Positions 1 to 5,574 are shown, counted from the first letter of the stretch. The stretch is DNA of 9,687 bases from Roseburia_C amylophila (GCF_025567465.1 NZ_JAOQKI010000033.1:1-9687), one strand, 5' to 3'. Notes: a model not told the origin generated them from the sequence alone. Numbers and translations: made by a program.

Positions 1-242
1 TACGAGAGGACCGGGCTGGACGGACCACTGGTGCATCAGCTGGATACCAAATCCATAGCTGGGTAGCCAAGTTCGGAAGGGATAAACGCTGAAGGCATCT
101 AAGCGTGAAGCCCCCCCCAAGATGAGATGTCCCTGTCTTCAAGACAGTAAGACCCCTGAAAGAGTATCAGGTAGATAGGGCAGAGGTGGAAGCACGGTAA
201 CGTGTGGAGCTGACTGTTACTAATCGGTCGAGGGCTTGACCA
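1..242 (+). rRNA. 23S ribosomal RNA, 3' end (partial)
   Basis: The window opens inside the sarcin-ricin region of 23S rRNA (the TACGAGAGGACCGG block at 1-14) and continues through the conserved last helices to the terminal segment near GGGCTTGACC. The gene is cut at its 5' side by the window edge. The exact mature 3' end is uncertain by a few bases; it was placed by analogy with the usual ...GGCTTAACC terminus. A run of eight C at 111-118 replaces the mixed C/T tract I expect here. It is transcribed together with the downstream tRNA genes. Confidence 0.95.
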
Positions 243-293
243 AAGCAACTCGGAAAGCAATCTGTATGAAGTTTTGAAGGTATGTACCTTTAA
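241..293 (+). other. 23S-tRNA spacer with palindrome, no 5S rRNA
   Basis: This 50-base spacer separates 23S from tRNA-Asp. It contains a perfect inverted repeat AAGGTA-TG-TACCTT at 277-290. It is too short for a 5S gene, and no 5S-like sequence appears after it in the tRNA cluster. The hairpin probably takes part in processing of the rRNA-tRNA transcript; that role is inference. Confidence 0.6.
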
Positions 294-367
294 GGCCTAA
301 TGGCTCAGTTGGTTAGAGCGCCGCCCTGTCACGGCGGAGGTCGCGGGTTCGAGTCCCGCTTGGGTCG
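294..367 (+). tRNA. tRNA-Asp (GTC)
   Basis: Full cloverleaf. The acceptor GGCCTAA pairs with TTGGGTC, the anticodon GTC lies at 328-330 in loop CTGTCAC, and the T-arm has GGTTCGAGTCC. The discriminator is G and CCA is not encoded. First gene of the seven-tRNA cluster. Confidence 0.96.
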
Positions 368-375
368 TTTCAAAT

Positions 376-448
376 GGGATCTTAGCTCAGCTGGGAGAGC
401 ATCTGCCTTACAAGCAGAGGGTCACAGGTTCGAGCCCTGTAGGTCCCA
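376..448 (+). tRNA. tRNA-Val (TAC)
   Basis: Acceptor GGGATCT pairs with AGGTCCC. The anticodon TAC is at 409-411 in loop CTTACAA, and the T-loop is TTCGAGC. CCA is not encoded. It lies 8 bases after tRNA-Asp. Confidence 0.96.
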
Positions 449-482
449 CTTTTCTTGTAGTTATAAGTGTAGCACAAGATAT

Positions 483-555
483 GCCGATGTGGCTCAATTG
501 GCAGAGCAGCTGATTTGTAATCAGCAGGTTATCGGTTCGAGTCCGATCATCGGCT
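483..555 (+). tRNA. tRNA-Thr (TGT)
   Basis: Acceptor GCCGATG pairs with CATCGGC. The anticodon TGT is at 516-518 in loop TTTGTAA. CCA is not encoded. The spacer before it (449-482) holds a 6-bp hairpin, TCTTGT/ACAAGA. Confidence 0.96.
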
Positions 556-582
556 TTATACAATTTCATATTGTATAGAAAT

Positions 583-664
583 GGGCAGATTCCCGAGTGG
601 CCAAAGGGGACAGACTGTAAATCTGCTGCAAATTGCTTCGGTGGTTCGAATCCACCTCTGCCCA
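583..664 (+). tRNA. tRNA-Tyr (GTA)
   Basis: A class II tRNA with a long variable arm (about 626-640), as expected for tyrosine tRNA. Acceptor GGGCAGA pairs with TCTGCCC. The anticodon GTA is at 617-619 in loop CTGTAAA. CCA is not encoded. Confidence 0.96.
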
Positions 665-692
665 TTCTTCTTTTTAGAAGATAATTGAATAA

Positions 693-766
693 CGCGGGAT
701 GGAGCAGTCTGGAAGCTCGTCGGGCTCATAACCCGAAGGTCACAGGTTCAAATCCTGTTCCCGCAA
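693..766 (+). tRNA. initiator tRNA-fMet (CAT)
   Basis: The anticodon CAT is at 727-729. Two hallmarks identify the initiator rather than the elongator: an unpaired first base (C1 opposite A72 at 693/765) and three consecutive G-C pairs (GGG/CCC) in the anticodon stem. CCA is not encoded. Confidence 0.95.
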
Positions 767-771
767 CTCTT

Positions 772-844
<73 letters not shown>

Positions 845-865
845 TTCTCAGAAAACCTGAGAAAT

Positions 866-938
866 GGGATATTAGCTCAGTTGGTAGAGCACTTGACTTT
901 TAATCAAGTTGTCCGGGGTTCGAATCCCCGATGTCTCA
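866..938 (+). tRNA. tRNA-Lys (TTT)
   Basis: Acceptor GGGATAT pairs with ATGTCTC, with a G-T at position 2. The anticodon TTT is at 899-901 in loop CTTTTAA. CCA is not encoded. It is the last gene of the cluster and is followed within 7 bases by the terminator. It is the nearest tRNA to the phage-type integrase, but no copy of its 3' end is visible farther right. Confidence 0.96.
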
Positions 939-944
939 TTAGTT

Positions 945-989
945 AAAAATGGCGGAAATACTGATAAATACAGTGTTTCCGCCATTTTT
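945..989 (+). terminator. intrinsic terminator of the rRNA-tRNA transcript
   Basis: A 19-bp stem (945-963 with 971-989, one G-T pair) closes a 7-base loop. The 5' arm begins AAAAATGGCGG and the 3' arm ends CCGCCATTTTT, so the hairpin carries A and T tracts on both sides and could stop transcription from either strand. It separates the stable-RNA operon from the mobile region. Confidence 0.93.
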
Positions 990-1028
990 GTGAGTAATCG
1001 GAAGTGGTGCTAAGTAAGCCTAAATATT

Positions 1029-1075
1029 CATCTTCACTCCATCTTCAAGGGCATTTTTGAACCCCTTCATCTTCA
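1029..1075. repeat. three CATCTTCA direct repeats at the integrase 3' end
   Basis: CATCTTCA occurs at 1029-1036, 1040-1047 and 1068-1075, the last overlapping the integrase stop codon. The first and third copies share a longer TTCATCTTCA. Short repeats between a tRNA/terminator boundary and an integrase can be integrase arm-binding sites of an attachment region. That is a guess from position only. Confidence 0.4.
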
Positions 1076-2178
1076 AAAATTAATTGAATTTTTTACTACT
1101 TCCTGCACGTTTTCTTTCTGTTCCAGAACATGATTATAAATCTCTAAAACCATCTTCTCAGAATCACCTAATAATTGTGCAATTCTTTTAATACTGATGT
1201 TTGGCATCTGATAACATAAGTTTGCACAGTAATTATGCCGAAAGATATGCGCGGTCAGTCCGTTTATTATTTTAATCTTATTTGACCCACCGGCAGCAAC
1301 ATTCATTTTGGAAACAATATTAGACCACATCTTATTATAAGCAGAAGCAGTCATATATTCATTATTGGCAGAATAGAAGAGATTGGTTCCTGGTAAGGTC
1401 TTTATGTATTCTGAAATAAATTCATTTAAAAATGGTGGTATGGGAACTATACAATTGCCATTTACGGATTTTGTACCCGATTATTGCCATCAAAGGCTAA
1501 AGCCTTGTTTACGGTCAATTCATTACGTTCTAGGGATATATCAAATATAGTAAGGGCAAGAATTTCACCTCTTCGTAATCCGCAGCCGTATGCAATATAT
1601 ACAAAAGCCTTTTCTCTTGGTGAAAAATCAGCTTTTTTTAATGCATCTTTTTCTATATCAGTCAATCCCCTTTTTTCTTTTGCCACATATTTTGGCAACT
1701 CTATATTTCCACATATATTATCCAGAGCAGTAACCGGAAGTAGTTTATCAGATATGGCAGATTTGATAATCTGTTTGAATGTTACATATATCTGCTGGCA
1801 GGTGCGAGCCTTTTCAATATTATTATTTATAACAAGCTGTAAATGTGTTCGTCGAATGTCCGATAAGTGTACGCATGATAAAGTGAATAGATGTGTATTT
1901 ATTATATTCTCATACATAATCTGTGTTCCACGTTCTCTGACTTTTTTATAAGTATTCAACCATGATAAAGCATAGTCATAAAACGTCATGTCAGTACTAA
2001 TAGCAGACATTCCGGCATCCAATTCCTGCTTGAATAGATTTACTTTTCTTTTGAGGTCTTTACTGGACTTGGTGGAGTAGATAGAAATATATTTTTTGGC
2101 ACCAGTTTTAGTATAGGTACCAGTCCACACCTTTGCTTGAAATCGTCCGTCCTTTTGACGAGTGTACTTAGTTGCCAT
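1073..2178 (-). pseudogene. tyrosine recombinase/integrase, one-base frameshift
   Basis: Site-specific tyrosine recombinase of the Tn916/phage integrase type, about 368 aa if the frame is restored. The N-terminus (about 1-60) looks like the AP2-like arm-binding domain, residues 65-150 like the SAM-like core-binding domain, and the rest is catalytic. The catalytic Arg lies in GLRRGEILAL (about 200-209), and a Lys is present in the beta-hairpin (about 225). The C-terminal part has HIFRH (the H-x-x-R box) and LLGDSEKMVLEIYNHV with the nucleophilic Tyr. The usual GHS histidine is Asp here. The frame breaks at an A4 run (plus-strand 1469-1472). One extra A gives an unbroken protein reading KSVNGNCIVPIPPFLNEF into the downstream frame, which otherwise opens at an internal ATG at 1354. 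The start at 2178 has AAGGAG 8 bases upstream (2192-2187). The deletion may be real or a homopolymer sequencing error. Confidence 0.9.
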
Positions 2179-2204
2179 AGTATCATCTCCTTAAAAATGG
2201 GTAT

Positions 2205-2335
2205 AAAAATAACAGCCAGCTTGGAAACGGTGTTCCGCTTGCATTTGGCTGCTCCGAATGATACAATATGCTTGCTTAGGGCTTTCGTATTATTCGGAAG
2301 CATACCGCCTTGCTTGAAAGAGTAGGGCGTTTTTT
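2205..2335 (-). promoter_or_regulatory. structured leader upstream of the integrase
   Basis: Read on the minus strand, three hairpins lie in tandem between a possible promoter and the integrase start. The first is a short CGCC/GGCG stem (2326-2329 with 2306-2309). The second is a 12-bp stem with one wobble pair (2287-2298 with 2253-2264). The third is CAGCCA/TGGCTG (2246-2251 with 2213-2218), with inner GC and GGAA/TTCC pairs. The third is followed by a T-rich run TTATTTTTAT (2212-2203) and then, after about 10 bases, the integrase ribosome binding site. The layout resembles a transcription attenuator or a folded leader RNA. I recognise no known riboswitch. The overlapping reading frame through here has no independent support. 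Confidence 0.45.
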
Positions 2336-2362
2336 TATTATTACAATATACAATGTGTACAA
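2335..2362 (-). promoter_or_regulatory. possible integrase promoter
   Basis: On the minus strand, TTGTAC (2362-2357) and TAATAA (2340-2335) are spaced by 16 bases and lie just upstream of the structured leader. Both boxes are imperfect, and the surroundings are very A/T-rich, so chance matches are likely. Confidence 0.3.
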
Positions 2363-2393
2363 TAATTAGTGCATGCATTATGTTATTATGCAT

Positions 2394-2498
2394 ATGGATA
2401 ATTATAAGTATATTGTTTATAATACTTTTCTCCCTTTTCTGAAAAGTGTGTCTGATGCTATTACCAGAGAATTTGATGAATATTTATACTTTCGCTAA
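2394..2498 (+). CDS. possible 34-aa small ORF of unknown function
   Basis: An open frame in the otherwise gene-free stretch 2340-2595. It encodes a peptide starting MDNYKYIVYNTFLPFL, followed by a charged segment with SDAITREFDEY. The amino-acid mix resembles a real protein more than translated A/T-rich noise. However, there is no ribosome binding site before the ATG and no recognisable family. It may be the eroded N-terminus of a longer gene removed by deletion. The rest of 2500-2595 shows only an inverted repeat (GCTGGGT/ACCCAGC, 2523-2529 with 2546-2552). Confidence 0.2.
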   Translation: MDNYKYIVYNTFLPFLKSVSDAITREFDEYLYFR

Positions 2499-2595
2499 CT
2501 GTTTTGGCGATTTGAGCGATTTGCTGGGTTACTAAACTATACTGCACCCAGCTATCCTCCCAGACTAAATTTGAGTTCTGGTTGAAAGCATAAAG

Positions 2596-2630
2596 AAAGG
2601 CTATCCAATCTTTTTGACTGGGTAGCCTTT
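2596..2630 (-). terminator. terminator after the anti-sigma gene (possibly bidirectional)
   Basis: An 11-bp stem pairs AAAGGCTATCC (2596-2606) with GGGTAGCCTTT (2620-2630), with one wobble pair and a 13-base loop. It sits 26 bases beyond the stop codon of the minus-strand sigma/anti-sigma operon. The T-rich tail is modest on the minus strand (CCTTTCTTT) and better on the plus strand (ATTTTTATT after 2634), so it may work both ways. Confidence 0.7.
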
Positions 2631-2656
2631 GAAAATTTTTATTCAGTTTTTAATGA

Positions 2657-3442
2657 TTATTCAGCTTTAGGAAGTGGAAGTAATAATTCTTCAACTACTG
2701 CACCAGCACTGAACTCTACTTTGATTGCACCGCCAATGGTATCAAGAGCATATACTTTTGCCAATTCTGCTTCATCATTTGTTGTTACTCTAATAATGAT
2801 GTTGTTTGTGCTCTCATATACGCCAGACGTTACAACAAATGGGATTTCCTTATTTACCATTGCATTTGTTATCTTTTCCTGTAACTCTGTGAGATATGCC
2901 AATGTGTAAGTACCTTTTACGAAAGTAGTATTGCTTTCACTTCTGCCAAGTTCCTTACAAATAGCTGTTCTATTAGCTGGTGTATCTTCTGTAAGAACGA
3001 TTACAAATTTTCCATTAGCATCTGTATAGGAACCACCAAAAAACTCTGAGGTATCTTTGGTTAAGTCACTGCTATTTACTTCTTCGTTATATTCTCCCTT
3101 ATTGTCTGCAGGAACATCTTCTATAATAGTTTCTGAAGTATCTTCGATTTCTGTACTTTTACTTTCTTGAATGTTTACAGATTCTTCTTTGTTGTTCTGT
3201 AAATCCTCAACTTTATTATTGTTTTCGATTGGTAATGACTCAACTGTTGGTGTGTTGGTATCCTCTACTGGTGATAAGCGTGTTACCATAGGAATACATA
3301 AAACCAATAAGGCAAAGCATGCTGCGATTGTTCCCCACTTAACCCATGCAAAATTATTTTTTCGCTTGTTGTTCATATGAGCTTCCTTAATATATTGATT
3401 GTTAATGTCACCAAGAGTATCAAACAAATCTTCTTTTTTCAT
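2657..3442 (-). CDS. membrane-anchored anti-sigma factor-like protein
   Basis: A 261-aa probable single-pass membrane protein. The cytoplasmic N-terminus (1-33) holds the DLFDTLGDINNQYIKEA segment typical of proteins paired with this class of clostridial ECF sigma factor. One hydrophobic helix follows (about 35-53), then a low-complexity acidic Ser/Thr/Glu/Asn-rich linker (about 58-130), then a folded extracytoplasmic domain (about 135-255). By family logic it holds the sigma factor inactive at the membrane until a surface signal acts. The start is fixed by an ATGA overlap with the sigma stop codon, indicating translational coupling. The outer domain is not one I can name, so the signal is unknown. 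The anti-sigma role is inferred from operon and topology. Confidence 0.8.
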   Translation of the reverse strand: MKKEDLFDTLGDINNQYIKEAHMNNKRKNNFAWVKWGTIAACFALLVLCIPMVTRLSPVEDTNTPTVESLPIENNNKVEDLQNNKEESVNIQESKSTEIEDTSETIIEDVPADNKGEYNEEVNSSDLTKDTSEFFGGSYTDANGKFVIVLTEDTPANRTAICKELGRSESNTTFVKGTYTLAYLTELQEKITNAMVNKEIPFVVTSGVYESTNNIIIRVTTNDEAELAKVYALDTIGGAIKVEFSAGAVVEELLLPLPKAE

Positions 3443-3999
3443 AATACATAACCCCTTTCCAATAAGTATTCTTTAAGTTTAGAACGTAATCGGTTTAATG
3501 TAACCGATACATTACTTTCAGTCATTTCATACCGCCTTGCAATTGATGAAACGCTGTCAGAATACCAATATCTACAGATGAATATGTTTCTCTTTTTTGG
3601 TGGCAAGGTTTCCAGAAAAGAATTGATTGTTGCGACAAGTTCTCGTCTGTCAATTTCTTGCTCTACATCATCTACGCCGGATACACACTCTGCAAGTTCG
3701 TCAAGAACGACTGCTATTTCTCCGTTTCCACGTTTCATCACATGATTATGTTTGTATTTGTTAAAAGCTAAATTTCTTGTGTTTTTCCCAAGAAACGCAG
3801 ATAGAATTGTTGGTATAGTTGGCGGTATAGAGTCCCATGTACTTAAATATGTATCATTGACGCATTCTTCTGCATCTTCATTATTACCTAGGATATTTTT
3901 TGCAATAGAAGTGCAGTATTTCCCATACTTCTTTGCAGTTGCAGATAATGCACGCTGGTCTCTATTTAAATACAACTGAATAATGTCCTTGTCGTTCAT
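3439..3999 (-). CDS. RNA polymerase sigma factor, ECF / sigma-70 family
   Basis: A 186-aa two-domain sigma factor. Region 2 (about 7-85) contains NNEDAEECVNDTYLSTW, the core-binding and -10 recognition segment of this group. Region 4 (about 122-182) contains a helix-turn-helix, SVSSIARRYEMTESNVSVTL, that reads the -35 element. Region 3 is absent, as in ECF sigmas. The open frame extends to 4149 upstream. The start at 3999 is preferred because AAAGGAGG (core AGGAGG at 4012-4007) lies 7 bases before that ATG, and the upstream extension crosses the promoter. It is co-transcribed and translationally coupled with the anti-sigma gene. The pair is a typical stress or envelope-signal switch of Clostridia; its presence inside a phage-derived region is unusual. 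Confidence 0.92.
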   Translation of the reverse strand: MNDKDIIQLYLNRDQRALSATAKKYGKYCTSIAKNILGNNEDAEECVNDTYLSTWDSIPPTIPTILSAFLGKNTRNLAFNKYKHNHVMKRGNGEIAVVLDELAECVSGVDDVEQEIDRRELVATINSFLETLPPKKRNIFICRYWYSDSVSSIARRYEMTESNVSVTLNRLRSKLKEYLLERGYVL

Positions 4000-4006
4000 A
4001 CTCAAT

Positions 4007-4012
4007 CCTCCT
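4007..4012 (-). promoter_or_regulatory. ribosome binding site fixing the sigma-factor start
   Basis: AGGAGG on the minus strand, 7 bases before the ATG at 3999. It decides between that start and a 50-codon longer reading frame whose upstream codons overlap the promoter. Confidence 0.85.
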
Positions 4013-4036
4013 TTCTGATTTTTTCCCTTACACCTA

Positions 4037-4067
4037 TATAGACAACTTCTGAACCATAATCTTACAC
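4037..4067 (-). promoter_or_regulatory. ECF-type, probably autoregulated promoter of the sigma operon
   Basis: On the minus strand, GTGTAAG (4067-4061) and GTCTATA (4043-4037) are separated by 17 bases. This fits the ECF pattern of a TGTAA-like -35 and a GTCTA-like -10, and it does not match sigma-A. The expected start of transcription lies about 30 bases before the coding start. Such promoters upstream of ECF genes are usually read by the sigma factor itself, so positive autoregulation is likely. Confidence 0.65.
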
Positions 4068-4124
4068 TTTTTTCAAAAAATTTTTTTCTAAATTTATATA
4101 CCAAATATATCAGATTGTCGAAAG

Positions 4125-4161
4125 AAAGGACATAGCAAAAATAAACCATGCTATGTCCTTT
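4125..4161. terminator. perfect 13-bp hairpin, likely terminator
   Basis: AAAGGACATAGCA (4125-4137) pairs perfectly with TGCTATGTCCTTT (4149-4161) around an 11-base loop. It separates the minus-strand sigma operon from the plus-strand genes. On the minus strand the tail is TTTCTTTCG, and on the plus strand the stem is followed by AGGAAAAATTTTAT. It has no gene of its own to terminate on either side, so it may be left over from a deleted gene or act as an insulator. Confidence 0.55.
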
Positions 4162-4208
4162 AGGAAAAATTTTATATTGATTTGGAGCAACAATAAACCG
4201 AACCGCTT

Positions 4209-4240
4209 TTGGAATTGCTAGGATGTAGATTTATACATCC
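4209..4240 (+). promoter_or_regulatory. possible promoter with overlapping operator-like inverted repeat
   Basis: TTGGAA (4209-4214) and TATACA (4232-4237) are spaced by 17 bases. A perfect inverted repeat, GGATGTA-GATTTA-TACATCC (4221-4240), covers the spacer and the -10 box, the classic position for a repressor site. It lies about 90 bases upstream of the small peptide gene and could drive the toxin-remnant and immunity genes too. Promoter and operator are both predictions from pattern only. Confidence 0.45.
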
Positions 4241-4328
4241 AAAATATAGAATTATACACGCTTTTCATTCAGACACACAATTCCGAAAAGGGAGATACTT
4301 TTTAAAGAACGAAAGGAGTATATGTGTA

Positions 4329-4442
4329 ATGAAAAAAGTTTACAATATAATAATGTATACTGCTATATTTATTGCGTGTTATTGCACATATTGTAAAGTT
4401 ATTACAATGACAGTTGATATATACTCTAGTTCAAAGCATTAG
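4329..4442 (+). CDS. small 37-aa hydrophobic, cysteine-containing peptide
   Basis: Begins MKKVYNIIMYTAIFIACYC: a basic start, a hydrophobic helix of about 15-18 residues with three cysteines around 17-22, and a short polar tail ending SSSKH. It could be a membrane peptide or a secreted signal-peptide-like precursor. The start at 4329 is chosen because AAAGGAG (4312-4318) lies 10 bases upstream; the in-frame extension back to 4209 and the out-of-frame ATG at 4322 are poorly placed. Its stop codon falls exactly where similarity to the phage minor head protein begins, one frame off, so the end may be a deletion junction. I recognise no family. It may equally be a chance ORF. Confidence 0.45.
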   Translation: MKKVYNIIMYTAIFIACYCTYCKVITMTVDIYSSSKH

Positions 4443-4480
4443 ATCCTAAGACGCATAAGAAGATAGATGTACCGTTAACC

Positions 4481-5086
4481 ATGAGTTATGCTCAATGGTA
4501 CCAGAAATATGTGGAAGGGAACCAGGATGCTAAGCTGGAAGAAAAGAGAATCCGAAATATAACATCAGATAGGATTCAGTATAAAAAATATCAGGAGATT
4601 CTTGGCGAAGAAGTGCCGGAAACGCTGGAAAAATTCCAAAAAATGAAGTATAATAATACTGAAAATTGGGAACTGTTTAGAACGTATACTCGCTCCGTGA
4701 AGAATGGAATGATATCACCACTATCCGGATTTACTAATTATCAAAAGATATATGGTGATATTGAAAAAAATGTTATTGGAATAAAGACTTCTGAGGGAAT
4801 AGAAGTAAAGGGACAGAGTAAACATTTCATGGAGAGAGTGATTGGAACCATGAAAGACCCCAAAACAGGAAAACCACGTTCTGGAGCTACTATTGAAGGA
4901 ATAAAAGATGCATTGGAGAAACCATTAAAAGTGATGCCTGTGAGAACATCAGTTAATGGTGATAAAAGCCAAAAATATATTGGAAAAGGTGGAACAGTTA
5001 CAATAAATCCAGATAGTGGTTTATTGATTCAATGTAATCCGACAGATGTAGATTACATAAGGAGAATAGAGAATGCGAAAATTTAA
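4481..5086 (+). CDS. phage minor head (MuF/gp7-like) C-terminus fused to BECR-like nuclease toxin domain, N-terminally truncated
   Basis: Residues 1-70 match the tail segment of clostridial SPP1-gp7/MuF minor head proteins: MSYAQWYQKYV, then RIQYKKYQEILGEEVPETLE and KYNNTENWELFR. Phage-like coding continues upstream in frame as far as about 4436 (DPKTHKKIDVPLT before the Met) but then hits a stop at 4427, so the large N-terminal head domain is lost. The C-terminal part (about 105-190) looks like a barnase/EndoU/colicin E5-D/RelE (BECR) fold ribonuclease of the type fused to phage MuF proteins: HFMERVIG (His115, Arg119), SQKYIGKG (163-170), TVTINPDSGLLI (172-183) and NPT (186-188). No ribosome binding site precedes the ATG at 4481, so translation is doubtful. 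The next gene overlaps its end by 14 bases and probably encodes its immunity protein. The nuclease assignment is from recalled motif layout. Confidence 0.75.
   Translation: MSYAQWYQKYVEGNQDAKLEEKRIRNITSDRIQYKKYQEILGEEVPETLEKFQKMKYNNTENWELFRTYTRSVKNGMISPLSGFTNYQKIYGDIEKNVIGIKTSEGIEVKGQSKHFMERVIGTMKDPKTGKPRSGATIEGIKDALEKPLKVMPVRTSVNGDKSQKYIGKGGTVTINPDSGLLIQCNPTDVDYIRRIENAKI
5059..5064 (+). promoter_or_regulatory. ribosome binding site inside the toxin 3' end
   Basis: AAGGAG lies 8 bases before the ATG of the overlapping small gene at 5073 and wholly within the toxin coding region. It allows the putative immunity protein to be made independently of a functional start for the toxin. Confidence 0.8.
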
Positions 5087-5324
5087 ACTTACAAATGAAC
5101 AAATCGAATTTCTTAAAGAAATGTATCCTGATAATGAACTTGTCCAGCAAGTATTGAATAGTGGGGAAAATGGAGTTTTTGAAATTGATGTAGATACTAA
5201 AATTGATTTTATGGATTATATAGAAGATGAATCCGTATATTGGATGGATAAACACCAGGAGGGAACATCAAAAACTCATATGTTGGAATCCATACGGGAT
5301 GATATATATTATCAGACCAATTAG
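5073..5324 (+). CDS. small acidic protein, putative immunity protein for the upstream nuclease toxin
   Basis: 83 aa, strongly acidic: 19 Asp/Glu against 8 Lys/Arg, with a dense DVDTKIDFMDYIEDESVYW stretch around 39-57. There is no signal peptide or membrane segment, so it should be cytoplasmic. Acidic charge, small size, a 14-base overlap with the toxin gene and an own ribosome binding site are what is expected of an immunity protein that blocks a basic RNA-binding toxin face. Its open frame is intact, unlike its partner's. I do not recognise a named family, so the immunity role rests on context and composition. Confidence 0.65.
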   Translation: MRKFKLTNEQIEFLKEMYPDNELVQQVLNSGENGVFEIDVDTKIDFMDYIEDESVYWMDKHQEGTSKTHMLESIRDDIYYQTN

Positions 5325-5364
5325 TTATCAGAAGTAGTAAATATTATAAAATGAATAATTATAG

Positions 5365-5396
5365 ATACCACTGGCCTTTAGACTGGTGGTATTTTT
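5365..5396 (+). terminator. intrinsic terminator after the toxin/immunity pair
   Basis: A 10-bp stem pairs ATACCACTGG (5365-5374) with CTGGTGGTAT (5383-5392), with two wobble pairs and an 8-base loop, followed by TTTT. It ends the toxin/immunity transcript 40 bases after the immunity stop codon and just before the next phage gene. Confidence 0.8.
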
Positions 5397-5421
5397 ATAC
5401 CAATTTCTAGGAGGTGAAAAC

Positions 5422-5574
5422 ATGAAAATTAAAGTAACAAAGCGGTATGTGGATAAGTACACAAAGAAAATTGTAGAAGAGGGTACAGAAACGGAAATGA
5501 CCGCAGAACGTGGCAAGGAATTGATAAAAGAAGGTGTTGCCAAAGAAGTAAAAGTAACAGGAAAAGAAGTATAG
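5422..5574 (+). CDS. small phage structural-module protein (50 aa)
   Basis: Begins MKIKVTKRYVDKYTKKIVEE and has an RGKELIKEG segment near residue 35. This resembles the small conserved proteins encoded in phage head modules next to the scaffold and capsid genes, with a beta-rich front and a short helix predicted by eye. It is rich in Lys and Glu. The start at 5422 is chosen because AGGAGG (5409-5414) lies 7 bases upstream; the longer frame from 5386 runs through the terminator tail. The specific role in the virion is not known to me. Confidence 0.75.
   Translation: MKIKVTKRYVDKYTKKIVEEGTETEMTAERGKELIKEGVAKEVKVTGKEV

Noticed and set aside
866..938. tRNA-Lys 3' end as the integration site of the element
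   Set aside because: No second copy of the tRNA 3' sequence is visible to the right, and the terminator between the tRNA and the integrase appears undisturbed. It cannot be excluded because the right end has been deleted.
1484..1951. 155-aa plus-strand frame opposite the integrase
   Set aside because: It is the antisense shadow of a gene with clear recombinase motifs and lacks a ribosome binding site.
2040..2393. 117-aa minus-strand frame starting upstream of the integrase
   Set aside because: It overlaps the integrase N-terminus out of frame and crosses the stem-loop leader; no family is recognised and the inverted repeats explain the conservation-like look better.
4428..4442. Programmed -1 frameshift joining the small peptide to the toxin fragment
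   Set aside because: The overlap lacks a slippery heptamer of the X XXY YYZ type, and no pseudoknot-like structure is evident; a deletion junction is simpler.
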